Source: Ephemerocybe angulata (lineage: Eukaryota > Basidiomycota > Agaricomycetes > Agaricales > Psathyrellaceae). From it: a stretch of DNA of 64,000 nucleotides. The notes below the pieces were generated by a model. That model worked only from the letters and a program-made list of their open reading frames with translations, was not told the DNA's origin and ran no database searches. Shown in pieces: positions 1-14,272 of this stretch (position 1 is the stretch's first letter; each line of letters starts with the position of its first letter). The stretch covers positions 62,001-126,000 of the forward strand of contig JAACJK010000176.1 in assembly GCA_013368325.1 (NCBI GenBank). The letters are read 5' to 3'. Made by a program: the position numbers and the translations under genes.

Positions 1-205
1 CTCAGTCGTTATTTTTTTTGTAACACCCAACCTGGTCTACAACATGTGTCATTTCTTTGATAGCTGAACCCTCGTCATCCCGGCGTTCATTCCCACTAAT
101 CCACTCCAAAAACGGCCTACCTTCTGAATCCCGTTCTTTGACTCAGATTGCTCTTGATTCGCGTATCCTGAGCATGTACTTACCATGCTGTCCTCGCCCA
201 ATACT
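1..205. repeat. Left arm of a diverged inverted repeat (partner 14532..14736)
   Basis: Read forward, this stretch matches the reverse complement of 14532..14736 over about 205 bases. By eye roughly four bases in five agree, there are few gaps, and many differences are C/T transitions. The right arm lies directly downstream of the stop codon of the MYND-finger gene. The left arm could therefore be the 3' flank of a diverged paralogue lying mostly outside the window; that is inference. Both arms contain stops in all frames, so the shared segment is probably not coding. Confidence 0.75.
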
Positions 206-311
206 TCGACCTTAACTTCGCCAGGCGCTTATTTCGGCCATCAATGATCCGTCCGAGGACCTCGACGGTGCATCCCGGCGGCGATCCTTTTAGCTCCGTA
301 CCACCACCACG

Positions 312-1400
312 ATGGCCGCATGTCTTCGATTTACTCGCAGGGTAGGCAGAATCTAACACTTTTCTGCCTTTCATGGCCGTAATACCATCTTTCCCAACAG
401 GTTTGGAGATCCTTCCTGGATAACAAAGGTATGTAGAAAAATAATTGCTGCAATCGTCTGGCAAGAGTGCCAGTCCTTGACCCCTGAGCGCATCCCTGGC
501 AGGCCATGACGCGCAGTGCTTCCCCAACGTAAGAGATTCTTACCCTATCTCTTATGATATACACGTTTCGTGCACCTCTGACTATATATATCATACAGCT
601 GGTCGTGAAGAGTGCCGTTCCGGGGACGGTAGAAGCCTCTTTGAAGGTAGAGCAGTATAATAGTACGTGCATCGTGCGGGGACCGGCTGACACGACCTTC
701 TTACCAACCCGAGCAGCTAATCGCGTTGGGGTGCGTCTTAAAGAGTCTTCTGGCCACCATCATCTCGTTGAATTGGTCAACGTCTTCCCGGCTCGCTCCC
801 AACCGTGGTTGAATGACAGACCTGTGAGCATGTTCATACCTCTGACCTAGGATTGTAGTACTGAAGTTATACCCATAACTATGTAGTACACGGGGGCCTC
901 ATTCTCTCGCTCACTGACACCCTTGGCTCCCTCGCTGTGGCATCCAAAGGACACTTTATGACAGGTGTTTCAACCGACATTGGAACCTCATTTATTCGGC
1001 CTGCTGGAAAAGTGGGGGATACTCTGCACGCGAAGGCTGTCTTGACTAACATGGGTTTGTCTTTCTGTCATCGACTTCGCGCGTGTGTGGTTTTCATTTA
1101 ACCTCCAATCTCTGTTACAGGGAAACAATTGGCGTACACCCGTGTGGACTTTACTACCCCTGCAGGCGAACTTGTTGCATATGGATGTAAGTTTCTTTCC
1201 TCGCGCAGGTCTATTGGATGCCGTCCTTGACGCGTACCTAGACCACACAAAGTATATTGCAAGGTCCTCTAAGCATGATGTACGCTCTCTCCGATTATTG
1301 CTAAACCCACAGTTGACATTGAACGTTTGAACGTCTACAGGAGAACGTCAAGTTTACCGAAGACGGAGAACAGGTTGTCGAAGGAAAGGACCTAGAGTAG
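312..1400 (+). CDS. Acyl-CoA thioesterase, hotdog fold (PaaI / ACOT13-like), multi-exon
   Basis: Predicted to hydrolyse acyl-CoA thioesters to free acid and CoA. I read these exons: 312-341, 401-428, 503-528, 599-662, 717-730, about 887-1054, 1121-1186, 1242-1279 and 1341-1400. The product begins MAACLRFTRRVWRSFLDNKG. It carries the hotdog signature NRVG followed by VHGG, then a long helix (LILSLTDTLGSLAVASKG) and GVSTDIG. The strand KVGDTL follows, and then YHTKYIA; the tail ENVKFTEDG is typical of fungal members. The order matches eukaryotic Them2/ACOT13 proteins of about 160-180 residues. The junction between the exon ending at 730 and the HGG exon does not keep phase with canonical GT-AG sites. 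Either one splice site is missed, there is a one- or two-base error, or the gene is damaged. The family assignment is secure; the exact model is not. Confidence 0.8.
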
Positions 1401-1634
1401 ATTCCACTTTATCTACAATTCATAGAGTGGCCGCGTTCCAACCTTCCATGTTGGTTCTTCCCCCGGGATGAAATGTTTAACACCGACCTGGTTCGAAACA
1501 ACGAATAGAGATCCCACGTATTTGACCGCTATCGTGCGAAGTTGACTAGCGCCCAATATTTGTTCTGAACCACGACATCTACCCTCATCTACCCCAACAA
1601 ACCTCTTTTTCAACATCTAACCCAACATAATTGA
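1401..1634. other. Short intergenic region upstream of the F-box gene
   Basis: This 234-base spacer lies between two genes read in the same direction. It must hold the 3' end of the thioesterase gene and the promoter of the F-box gene. I see no clear TATA box or other named element. Confidence 0.4.
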
Positions 1635-4600
1635 ATGTCGAATCCGAATCAACCACGAAAGCGTAGACAGCTCGAAACGTTCACGGACGAACCGCACTGG
1701 GTGAGGGAAACGGTGGCACCAGCATCCCAACGCGTACTCGCGATCCCAGAACTATTATCCTTAATCTTCGGATTCCTTTCCCATTCCGACATATCTCCAA
1801 CGACCGAGGAAGAAGAGGACGCGCCAGACACCAATGCGTCGTGCTACTGTCCATGCACTCAATGCCTGACGGACGACTACGTTGCTGGAACAGATGCCAC
1901 CGGGGTGATCAGCCTACCTTCTCCATTCTCAATACCCACAGTTCGGACGGATGGGACCCCCAGCAAAGACGAAAGCGAACCCGCAATGCTATGCCACTGT
2001 CAACTACCGGTACACCGACAACTCTCCAGCCTCTTCGACAAGAAAGGGCGCAGGACAAAGACTTCAGAGCCAAATCGACCATCCTTCAACTTTGTGAACG
2101 CCCTGGTCTGCAGGCAATGGAGTCCTATCGCTCTCGACGCGCTTTGGCGGGTTGTGGACCGACCTGAACGACTATTCTCATTCCTAGACGGATCGTGGGG
2201 CACGAAACCAACGGATTCACGGGTGTCGGACAAGCTGCGGGGGTTAAAGGGCCTGTACCGCGCAGAGAGAGGCTTCGGGAGGATGCCCGATTGGTGGGAA
2301 CCTGGAGTGAAAGAGTTCTTGGATCTACCGGACGATGAAGATGACGATGAAGAGGACGACGAAAGCGACGCCGGGAGCAGCGACGATGAGGACTCAAAGC
2401 CTAGGACGGTCAGAAGACGAGAGTATGAACTCTACGTGAGTCTATCGCGATAGTTGGAGGTCCTGCCGCTGAACTCGTTACAGTCGTTTCGCTCTGCACC
2501 CACACCAGCATCATGGGCACGGTTCGACAGATACGCCAGGCGCGTTCGCCACCTCATCTACACTCGACCTTGTCTGTCCGACGCAGCCATGAATCATATC
2601 GCCGTCACTCGACCTCGCCTCTCAGTCCTTCCCCGGCTGCATACGCTGACATGGGCCGACAATCCACTCAATCATGCTGTCTTGTTCATGCACGAAGGCG
2701 TCAAGCGGCTGGAGCTACGTATCGAGGTGTTTGGACGGGAAAAGGTAGACCCCCACACGCCTGCGGAACAGACGTCCAGCATGTATAGCGAACTGGGTCT
2801 CGATAGCTTTACTTACAGTCTCAAAGACGAACCCATGAGCGTTCTGTTCGGTTTAGGTGGAGGAGACGAGCCCATACTGCCCAACAAGACCATCTCGAGG
2901 ACGCTTGCCACCCAACTCGCAGAAATCCCGAGGCGAATGCCCAACATTCAAACGCTCTGCCTGAGCTCATTCATTCCCATCAGTCTGTACCTTCCGGCCC
3001 TGTTGTGCACACTCTTCAGGGTTCCACCAAAGGCGGAGGATGAAGACGAAGGTTCACAGACCTCAACCACGCCCTGTCTTCGCAACCTGCGCAGACTCGT
3101 CATTCCTCGATCCTACACCTGTGCGCCAGTACTCGAGCAACTCGCATCCTTCCCACAGCTGGAGGTTCTTGAATACCAGTTCGACGATTCGCTGGGCTGG
3201 GGGCGTGCTAATGATGTGGGGCTGGGGAAGTGCGTGCCACCGAACTGGAGAACCTATGAAGCTGGGGCGGATTCTCCTATCACTGAAGGTGCCGACGACA
3301 TACCGGATAGGCGGTGGTTCGGCGGTCTTCTAGGAGGGAGGGATGAAGCCACCACAGACAGCGAAGACCAGCCGGTAACGCCCGTCCAGAGAACATCCCA
3401 GTACCCATCCGCCACCATCTTCCCAAAGCTATACGACCTCAGCCTTACTATCCCACTCACCGACGCTAGAAAGCTCCTCCTCTCATCACCGGATGCCTCT
3501 TCCGCCGAGTCCTCCAACCGTCCTCATAAAGCAGGCTCTATACTGAAATCAACTTCGCTTCCATCGTCGACACTGCAAGGTCTTCCGTGCTGGCCCCAGA
3601 ACCTCGTATGTCTCTACCTCGATGCACCCCCAGGCCTATTGGCGAGCCCCTTGGAGATCAGAGAGCTCATCCAGGCTATCGCACTGGCTTGCTATGGGCC
3701 GTCGACGGGTCGTGATACCAGGCCTGCGAGGTTGGAGAAACTTTGTCTTGTCTGCTCCGCAGACTCGGATTCGGGGTATGAGGCGCTGTGCGGGACGTGC
3801 GACGATACCCTTGTAGTGGGGAGTGAGAGGCGTTTGGGCATGAAGGTGATAGAGCCGTTGTTGGAGCTGCTTCATAGCCCATCCCCTCTAGTACGAAAAA
3901 GATCTTTGGTAGAGGGAGAGGGGGACGGTCAGGAGCCAGAGGAAGGAGGGGACGAGGAAGCCGTGTCGAGGCGGTTGAGGCCGAAGTTTGCGCTGAAGTC
4001 GTTCGAGATTACGCACCACTTCCCTATGGCTCTGACACAGGCGGACGTAGAATGCATCGCCGAGAGGTGGGGAGGATGTATCGAGAAGCTGACGCTGAGC
4101 TGCGAGCCTGTTGCTGGGTTCGGCATCACTGGCAGTGGCACTGGCGCTAGCCCACCGGCGGCTGAAGCAGAATTGGATTCTCCCGCGGATCGGAACAATG
4201 GAACCAACCGCCTAGAGGCCACCCTCACACTTGCGGCGCTGTTACCCTTCGCACGTTACTGCAGCGAGCTGCGACATCTGGGCTTGTTTATCGACGCTAG
4301 CAGGGGTGTGCATGGGTTGATGGAGCCTATAATCGGTCCTTCATCGCATCGCGCGGGTGAGCAGCCCGATGGTCAGACGGAGGTAGAAGTGGGTGATCTT
4401 GACATCGACCTGTACACGGCTGCCATTGCGAGGCGGTATCTGAAGGTGCCGTTCTCACATGACACCGTTCCGAACGCTTTCCCTGTCTTCAAGAAGCTGC
4501 AAAGGCTAAGCTTGGGGACGAGCATCATGCCCGTGGATATCGATGACCTTGACCTCAGGGAGCCTCCTTCGCTAGACCAGGGGTCTGGTGGGGTCGATCA

Positions 4601-5600
4601 GGATGATGCGACAGTTCGCGAACCTAGACCACGTCGGCCTAGCACGAAGGAGCGGTTGATGGACACCCTACGGAATGCAGCCCGTGCTCGGATGCTGATC
4701 AAAAAGGACGATAAGCCTCAAAGCAATCCAAATCAACTTCTGGACTGGGACGGTGACACACTGCTCCATAGCTACATCCGGCGTACCGGTGTCCGCCTCG
4801 GCCTCCTTGAAGAAGACGAAATCGAACGCGAGCTTGGCGCCACCATCTTGCATGAAGACTCGAGCAGCCTCGTCCCACTCTTCCTCGCGCAGATCCTACC
4901 CTGTCTCCCGGCTGCTGCATCCAACGACACGTCTTCCTCCAAGTCAAAGCCAGATCTAACATCTAGCGCGTTTACCACAATTATCGAAGCGGGAACCACT
5001 TGGTCAGGATCCCCGACGGGGCTCATGGCTTCTGCCTGGGCCATCCAGGCCAACTGGACCGTTGGGGAACCTTTCGAGGCTGAGAGAGAGAGGCAGCGCA
5101 AGCGTAGGAGGAGGGAACGGCGGCGTCAACAGGAGGAGGCAGCGGAAGGCGGCGATGACAATCAATCTAACCCGCAAAATGCAGTTGCCACTACGGGCGG
5201 CGTGGTTGGGATCCCAAATCCAGACCCTGCGTCTCAGGCCAGTGCTAGCACTGCAGCTGCGGGAGGCACGTCGACTTTGGTGATACCGTTTGCACCGCCC
5301 GTGCCTTGCTTCAGCGAACCGTTGGGGTACCTGCCGTACATTCTGGCCTCGGTGTATCGCGCACGGGTCAAGAAGTGGATCACGCTGAATGAGACTGTCT
5401 TGCCCACTGCCGTTGCGATGAGGGAGGGGGGATGGGGGTGGGGAGGGAGGGTTGCAAGCGAGCTTGGTCAGCGGACGTCGGAGGTGGATGAGCTGGAAGT
5501 TCGGGTTGCTGTTATGGATGGATTAACTCAGGCTCGCGGGGACAGGTCGCCCAGCCGATCGAGAGGTGCGAGAGGTCCGGATGGATGTATTATCTGTTAA
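1635..5600 (+). CDS. Large F-box protein with C-terminal CaaX (CIIC) motif
   Basis: Predicted substrate-recognition subunit of an SCF-type ubiquitin ligase, about 1305 residues. It has two exons, 1635-2435 and 2484-5600. The 48-nt intron (GTGAGT donor, TTACAG acceptor, CTGAAC branch-like site) is in phase and removes an in-frame TAG at 2451. The F-box begins LAIPELLSLIFGFLS at about residue 35 and appears to resume at NALVCRQWSPIALDALWR. The insert between them holds a cysteine cluster (CYCPCTQC, later CHC). An acidic stretch follows at about residues 235-255, then leucine-rich sequence typical of basidiomycete F-box/LRR proteins. A basic KR-rich segment lies near position 5090-5130. The last four residues are CIIC, a CaaX prenylation motif, suggesting membrane attachment as in animal FBXL2 and FBXL20. 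The function of the middle region is unknown. Confidence 0.85.
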
Positions 5601-6347
5601 TGTAAACGGAGGTTGGAACGCTCTGTTGCTCTGGTTCACGTCTATGGATTTATGTTGTATTTCTTTCTGATACTATTTGATACACGCTTTCCTCACTCCT
5701 TGAATAGCTTGAATATCAGCCTGTTGGGGCCGACCAGCAACGGCAAGTTGGCATTAGTGAGTGAGCTCCCTCACGTGGTAACCAACACGCACTCACCCGC
5801 CGCAAGACAGGGATCCTACCACTGTGGAGAACGATTATCCAAAGCTCCAGCCCAATGCCTTCAGACCCTCGCGCGAATCCAATTCGAGGAAGCTGTGAAA
5901 GTCTCGGATCTTTCTCCCGCTTAAATTTTACTTCCTTTTGCTTCTTGGTCCATGTTCCGTCGACTCTTTGCCCCTTCCCGGGTCTTTATCGCCTAAAACT
6001 CCTTCGCAGGTTACCTTTCTCGTCGTAAAAGCGACCCTCGCATCTTCGAATGATGAGCACCTTTATTTCAAGTCTATTTATGCTTAGGTGAGCTTGCCTT
6101 CTCTATGCCTTCTCAGCCAATAGGCGACTTATATCACTACAACCAGCGTGGTTCCTGTAACCCGAGATTTTAGAAACTTGGCTTTGGGTCTTCTAATGAG
6201 CCCATAACGCTCATTATGACAGGGTAGCGTTTTGGAGGAGGGTCAACTCAGAGCCCAGTATGAAGGGTACTTAAAGCCGCAGAATTCTTCGAAGCCCGGT
6301 TTCCTTTCCCTCGTACTGAACCTCTCGTGATTCAGAGCACTGTCGTC
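5601..6347. other. Intergenic region, F-box gene to DUF1996 gene
   Basis: This is about 750 bases with no supported gene. The short open frames here have no recognisable content. The last 150 bases should carry the promoter of the secreted DUF1996-CBM1 protein. I see a weak AT-rich stretch near 6270 but no canonical TATA box. Confidence 0.4.
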
Positions 6348-8450
6348 ATGGCTTGGTTGAAGACCCTCGTGGCTCTTGCGCTGGCAGCACCTCAAGCGCA
6401 AGCTCTTATCCGTTTTCCTTGCTCTCAGCTTGTCAGCGAGCGGCTAGACCCGTACGTCGTCTTCTGCAGCATAAACATCGGGGACATGAGTCTGATATAG
6501 CTCGTAGTCTGGTCACCCCCGGTATCGTATCGCCCCATTTGCATCAAGTCGTTGGAGGAGTATGTATATCTACGGGTATAGTGGTACAGTGTTTTCTAAT
6601 GAAGTTTTGGCACCTCCCTGCGATCTAGAATGCGTAAGTAAAATACCTACATTCCAAAGAACTCTGCGTAGCTCAGATTTTATCCGTAGGTTTAACCTCT
6701 CGATGGATCCCTCCCTCGATATCCCCCGTCTGGCGTCATGCACGACATGTCGATTTGTTGAGGATAAGTCCAACTACTGGACTGCCGTGATGTACTTCAA
6801 GCACCCTAATGGAAGTTACATTCGAGTAAGCATTGTTTGGTTCATTTCATAGTCATTCTGTTCATTCACGTGTGGTCCTACTTCACAGGTGCCGCAAATG
6901 GCGAACCACAACACGGGCCCCGGGCTGCAAGACGGTGGCATGACTGTCTACTACTTCCAGCCCCCAAACAACCAGAAGACCGTGGCCTTCGGCAAGGTGA
7001 GTATTAAAAACAGGATTTCACCTATCGAGGTCTAATTAATGTTCTGCTAGGGCTTCCGAATGATCGTCGGCAACCCTATGCGGCGAAGCTCTAGCGGCAT
7101 CGCGAGCAACTCGCCCCTTATGAAAGCGACAACATTCAGGTGCTTCCAGGGTGACAACATTGGATCCAGCACCCCCGGTGACTCTCCCGACACCTTCGAT
7201 TTCCCCAAGGGCACCTGCAGTGGTGGTATTAGGTCCAACATCTACTTCCCTGCGTATGTCTTCAACGTTATCTTGTCATGTGGTCAACTGACACGAAGGG
7301 TTTGGTTAGATGCTGGGACGGTAAGAACATGGACAGCGCTGATCATAGCAGCCATGTCGCATACCCCAATGGCGGCTTCTTTGGCACCTCTTGCCCGTCC
7401 ACCCATCCGACCCGTCTCCCTCTCCTCTTCCTCGAGATTGTCTGGGATACTCGGTCTTTCAACGACAAGTCTCTCTGGCCTTCTAGTGGTCAACCCTTCG
7501 TCTTCAGCATGGGTGATCCGTAAGTGCTCAAAAATTATCGAAGTACGGCCATTGGTACTCATTTAGTCCTCAGCACTGGGTTTGGGCAACACGCCGATTA
7601 TCTCTTCGGCTGGGAGAACGACTCGCTCCAGAAGGCTATGGATACTTGCACTGGTGGAAACGGTATCCCGACTGACTGCAAAGTCCTCACGGTCCAAGGC
7701 ATGAACGCGATGAACAAGTGCCGCCAGTACGCCAAGGTTCCTGAGATGGTTGAGGGAACATGTCCGTACTTCCTACTAATATTTGTAACGCCCCCAGCTC
7801 CGCTCACTGCTTGACCTAACCCTTTCCAGATCTCGAACGTCTCCCAGGCTGCAACCCCATTCAGACCGGACCCAGCTCTGCGACTGAAATCAAAGGGTGC
7901 ACGGCACCCACGACCGTCACCAACGTTCCCGTCCAAACCTTGGCGGTGCCAATCGCGACACCGCCCTGGCCGGTCTGCGCTGACAACAACCAACTGGCCC
8001 CTCGCTGCGACTCGATCCCCGTTACACTTACTCAGCCGGGCTCGAACCCGAACGTCACCCCGACGCTCATCCCCAACAACCCTGGAAGCCCTTCCACCAC
8101 CGTTTCGACGACGACCACTGTTGTTCAACCGACGCCGACGACCCCTCAAGCTGGTCAGATTCCCAAGTACGGTCAGGTAGGTTTCGAATTGTTACTTTCG
8201 CGGATGGATTAAACTGACCAACTCGCTATCATAGTGTGGTGGTACAGGCGTGAGTCTCCAGACGATACACTACAACCATTTTCGGCTTTTAACTTTTGCG
8301 CCTTTGTTAGTGGACTGGAGGAACGGCGTGCGTCTCTGGCGCTGTCTGCACTGTAGTCAACCAATGGTATGTATTCTCACCACATCTCTTCCAATATAAT
8401 CGAACCCAACACACTGATACGAACCCTCTAGGTATTCTCAGTGCATTTGA
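6348..8450 (+). CDS. Secreted DUF1996 protein with C-terminal CBM1 cellulose-binding module
   Basis: About 480 residues in 12 exons: 6348-6451, 6508-6559, 6629-6633, 6690-6825, 6889-6996, 7051-7253, 7310-7519, 7574-7761, 7830-8176, 8235-8249, 8311-8366 and 8432-8450; all phases agree. The N-terminus (MAWLKTLVALALAAPQAQA) is a signal peptide. The DUF1996 domain follows, with LVSERLDP, a histidine-rich SPHLHQVVGG, and NLSMDPSLDIPRLASC. Conserved Cys, Trp and Tyr positions run through to about residue 335. A Thr/Pro/Ser linker leads to a complete CBM1 starting YGQCGGTGWTGG. The CBM1 has four cysteines and the surface aromatics (Tyr, Trp, Trp, Tyr) that bind cellulose. DUF1996 has no firmly assigned activity that I can cite; the CBM1 implies a role at plant cell walls. 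The third exon is only 5 nt long and the tenth only 15 nt. Confidence 0.92.
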
Positions 8451-9676
8451 GGGAAGAATACACCCATCGGTACCCTGTAATTACGCTAGCCTGGGCTCAC
8501 TGCACTCTATGCTTTCGTTGTACTTCTTCTACAACAATTCTATCTTTTCTTTCAAGTTTCAAACACATAGTACAGTGCACCCTGAGTCGTACAGAAGAAC
8601 TATGTTCTAATACATATAAAGATACAGCATCCATTGAAGCAATACATTTGGAAACAATGGCCCTCTGGGCAGGCCTGGACACATTAATGGACTACAGATT
8701 CTCGAGACCATCAGATACGGTATACATGGCAGCTTATGCAAGCTTTGCGCTGCACTCTTCCAGAAAGGCGAGCTGGTGGGCAATAGTGAATATAGGGTGC
8801 CTGTAGAATCTTGAATTCGATCGATGTTAGTCGAGGGATACGTACAGCCGTGGATTGTACCCTACATGTCAAAGTGTCACCCCGCGTACCTTGAAATAAA
8901 TTGCCTTGTCGCCCGCTCGCTGGCGCGCACCTACGGTGCGCTCGCGCTCGCGAGCAGATGTGGGGTATGTGTATTTAGATTCAGACTTCTTACTAAACCC
9001 CAGTCAAAGGTCAATATTTACTGCCATGAAGTCATAACGGAGAGTGCGTCGTCAGGTTTTAACCTCCCCTAGGAATGTTTGGTATTGTATACAGACATCC
9101 GTTTATGAAAGGTATGCACCTTCCGAAACTGATTAGATAGTCACCTTAACGAAAGGTACCCATCGTACCTTAGTGAAAGGTAAGGTATATACCCATGCTC
9201 CACAACCTAGGATATAGACCATGGATCTTCAGAAACATCCGGCTTGAGTCGGATTGATGCGGGCCCTCCCCAGGCTACTTAAACCCCAGAGCACGAAGCA
9301 TTGTAGATCACCACCCAGCGCTTTCCCCACCCCACTGCACAGACCCACCGCACGCAATGCCTATCTCCACAAACATCTAGCCTCCCCAATCATAGAGCCA
9401 GTGGTCCCTGCTTAAACCTCCACCTCGACCAGTCACGATTCACCCTGGAGTTGAGGACGAAAGAGGAGCGACAAGACACGCCGGCCTGGTTCCTACCAGT
9501 TCCTACCCTACTTTCAAGTCCGGTAAATCTCACACATAAGCAGAATTAGATAACGTGCACCAAATAGGAAGGTTATTACTATATATAGGCAACGATGAGC
9601 CGTTCGAACGCAGACTAAACCTTTCCACTTTCAGTGTCCAGGAATTCAATTCATCTTTTGGTCAACATCCATCGCC
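8451..9676. other. Intergenic region with a palindromic repeat and GAAAGGTA motifs
   Basis: No gene is supported in this 1.2-kb gap between convergent genes. It contains one copy of the dispersed GC-rich palindrome (8914-8954). A small cluster at about 9107-9190 repeats GAAAGGTA three times beside GGTA/TACC-rich sequence, resembling the tandem repeat near 62.5 kb. Confidence 0.5.
8914..8954 (-). repeat. GC-rich palindromic repeat, copy 1
   Basis: This is 41 bases whose reverse complement is identical to 56551-56591. The core GCGCACC TACGGTGCGC is a near-perfect hairpin, flanked by CGCTCGC and GCTCGCGAG arms. See the copies at 56551, 56674, 56832 and 56944. Confidence 0.85.
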
Positions 9677-12249
<2,573 letters not shown>

Positions 12250-12472
12250 TTTGTGAATCTTGGTTGGAAGCAAGATGTAAATCCCTGGTAACCAACCTTC
12301 TCAAAATTAACCCAAATTTTTACATATCGATCGAGCCAGAACTTAGAACCGGAAGTAAATCTAATCTTATCTACCCGAAACATATGGGGCAACATTCGGA
12401 GAAATCCGATCATCGCCATCTTATCTTATCTCCATGCTTTTCGCCCCTATTCTGGCTTTCCTGTTGACCACC

Positions 12473-14272
12473 ATGTCGCAAAGAAACTCCCCCTTTTTGT
12501 GTCTTCCAGTTGATATTCAGCACCTCGTTCTTTCTAACCTGTCCCCTAAGGACATTCTTCTATGCCGCCTGGTACGCTGACGCGGTATCTGCTTTGATCG
12601 TTGCTCACGGCCAGACAGATTTGCAAAGGGCTTGAAGGCTTGACAAAGGAGCGTTCAATTTGGATCGCCCACTGTAGAGGCAACATCACGTCCAAGGGAC
12701 ACCCGTTCCCCACCTATACCCCTTTGAACGCGATGTCGCTCTCTGAACTTGAGCACCACGCTGTGAATTGCTTTCGAGTGGCACAGAAATGGCTCTGCTT
12801 CGCCCACGGGCGCTCCGAGAAGTTTCCAGACGGGGACTTTGCGACATGTGAAACGGTGACCATCAAGGAAGTCTACGAAGGCGTACCAATTTATGCCACC
12901 CACTATCTGAATATCCACGGGCGCTTATTGCTTTTGATCGTGTACAAAGCCATCTGGTCGGTGCTGGATCTGTGGGACGTCACCGACCCAACCAACCCCA
13001 CGAAAATCTGTGAATGGACAACCAAGGGATCCATTATCAAGGCACTGGTGGTGAACAAGGACCCGTCCTCAGAGGCCACAATTGCTCTCGGGGTGTACAC
13101 AGAGGCACAGTAAGGCTGATCCATCCTCCGCGTCAAAGTGCTGCTAATCGAAATCAAGGGAGCACGTCGTGCAGCTGCTTACGGTGACATCGTCCCTGTG
13201 CCTGGAGATTCTTCTCTCCATCCCTAGCATCTTCGTTCCCCTCACGTTAAAGGGGGACCTCGTCGCCCTCTGTAAAGGTACCCAATCCAGAACGGTGATC
13301 TGGAACTGGAAGTCCTCGCGTTACGCTATGCTGGACGGGGAGCTCGCAGAAGACGGCGCGATAAACACGCGCTCGGAAGACGCCAGCGAGGAGCCTTCTG
13401 GTTCGCGGCCCCGGTTTGAACACAACTATCCCCTGGAAGTGACCTTTGCACACGGCGGAGTCCTCATCGGACGCACCAAGTCCTTCACGCTCCATCGAAC
13501 GCCGGAGCTCCGCCATTCGTCGTTCGAGGAGGCCGAAACGGCACCTACTGGGTATCTCGCCAAGCACACCTTCGGATACCTCGACTCCATTTGCACCACG
13601 GCAGACGAACCCCACGACGCCGATACACCTCCGTCCTATCGAATCCTAACCAGGGGATACACCGACGATCCATGGCGAGAGCAGGACGAGCACTCTCTTC
13701 ATGTCCACCGACTCGACTTTAACCTCGACTTCCTCGAACATCCCTCAACAACCGTTCCCTACCTCTTTCCCCCCGTTCACGAAGCGCGCATCCCCACCAG
13801 ACGAGGAAAGCTTAACTGTCGCAAGATATTTCTGAGTAAGAAGGGGGTGGCCCTCTGGGTGCAGCCGAAGAAATGGGAGGGACCCTACCCCGGGTACGCA
13901 CCGGTACCACTGATAAACGTCGCCAGCTCTGATCCCGATGAGCCGGGGAGGATATCGTGGGTGCGCATGGGGGATTGGGAGAGGGAGAAGGAGTACGTCC
14001 GTGCTGCGATTCTGCCAGGGAGTGTGTACCGTCTGGCCGACGACGGGAGCAAGGGTACTGCACGTGAGTGTCGGTTTTTACTCAGCATGACGAGATATTG
14101 AAGTGCCCTAGTCTTGGGGGAGGGTACTGATGGGGAGGTCAACGTCCGACCTGTTTTGCTAAAGACAAATCGCTGCCTGGAGGCTGACTGGACGTCTATG
14201 GACTGGGACGAAGAAGCAGGTAGAATAGTCCTTGGGCATCAGGACGGGATGGTTATGCTAATTGAAATGTGA
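12473..14272 (+). CDS. F-box protein, 551 residues
   Basis: Four exons: 12473-12571, 12619-13109, 13159-14063 and 14112-14272; the phases agree and the sum is 552 codons. The N-terminal F-box reads LPVDIQHLVLSNLSPKDILL and continues over the first intron into CRLICKGLEGLTKERSIW. The rest is strand-rich, with scattered W-D and G-H motifs that could form a degenerate beta-propeller (for example VLDLWDVTDP and IVLGHQDGMVMLIEM at the end). This is the general layout of basidiomycete F-box proteins that feed SCF ubiquitin ligases. The substrate is unknown. The start is about 220 bases from the divergent Spe3-Lys9 start, so the two genes may share a promoter region. Confidence 0.8.

Noticed and set aside
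2436..2453. An 18-nt intron (GTGAG...TAG) as the way to remove the in-frame stop
   Set aside because: Too short for a spliceosomal intron in fungi; a 48-nt in-phase intron with the same donor and a TTACAG acceptor (ends 2483) is far more likely.
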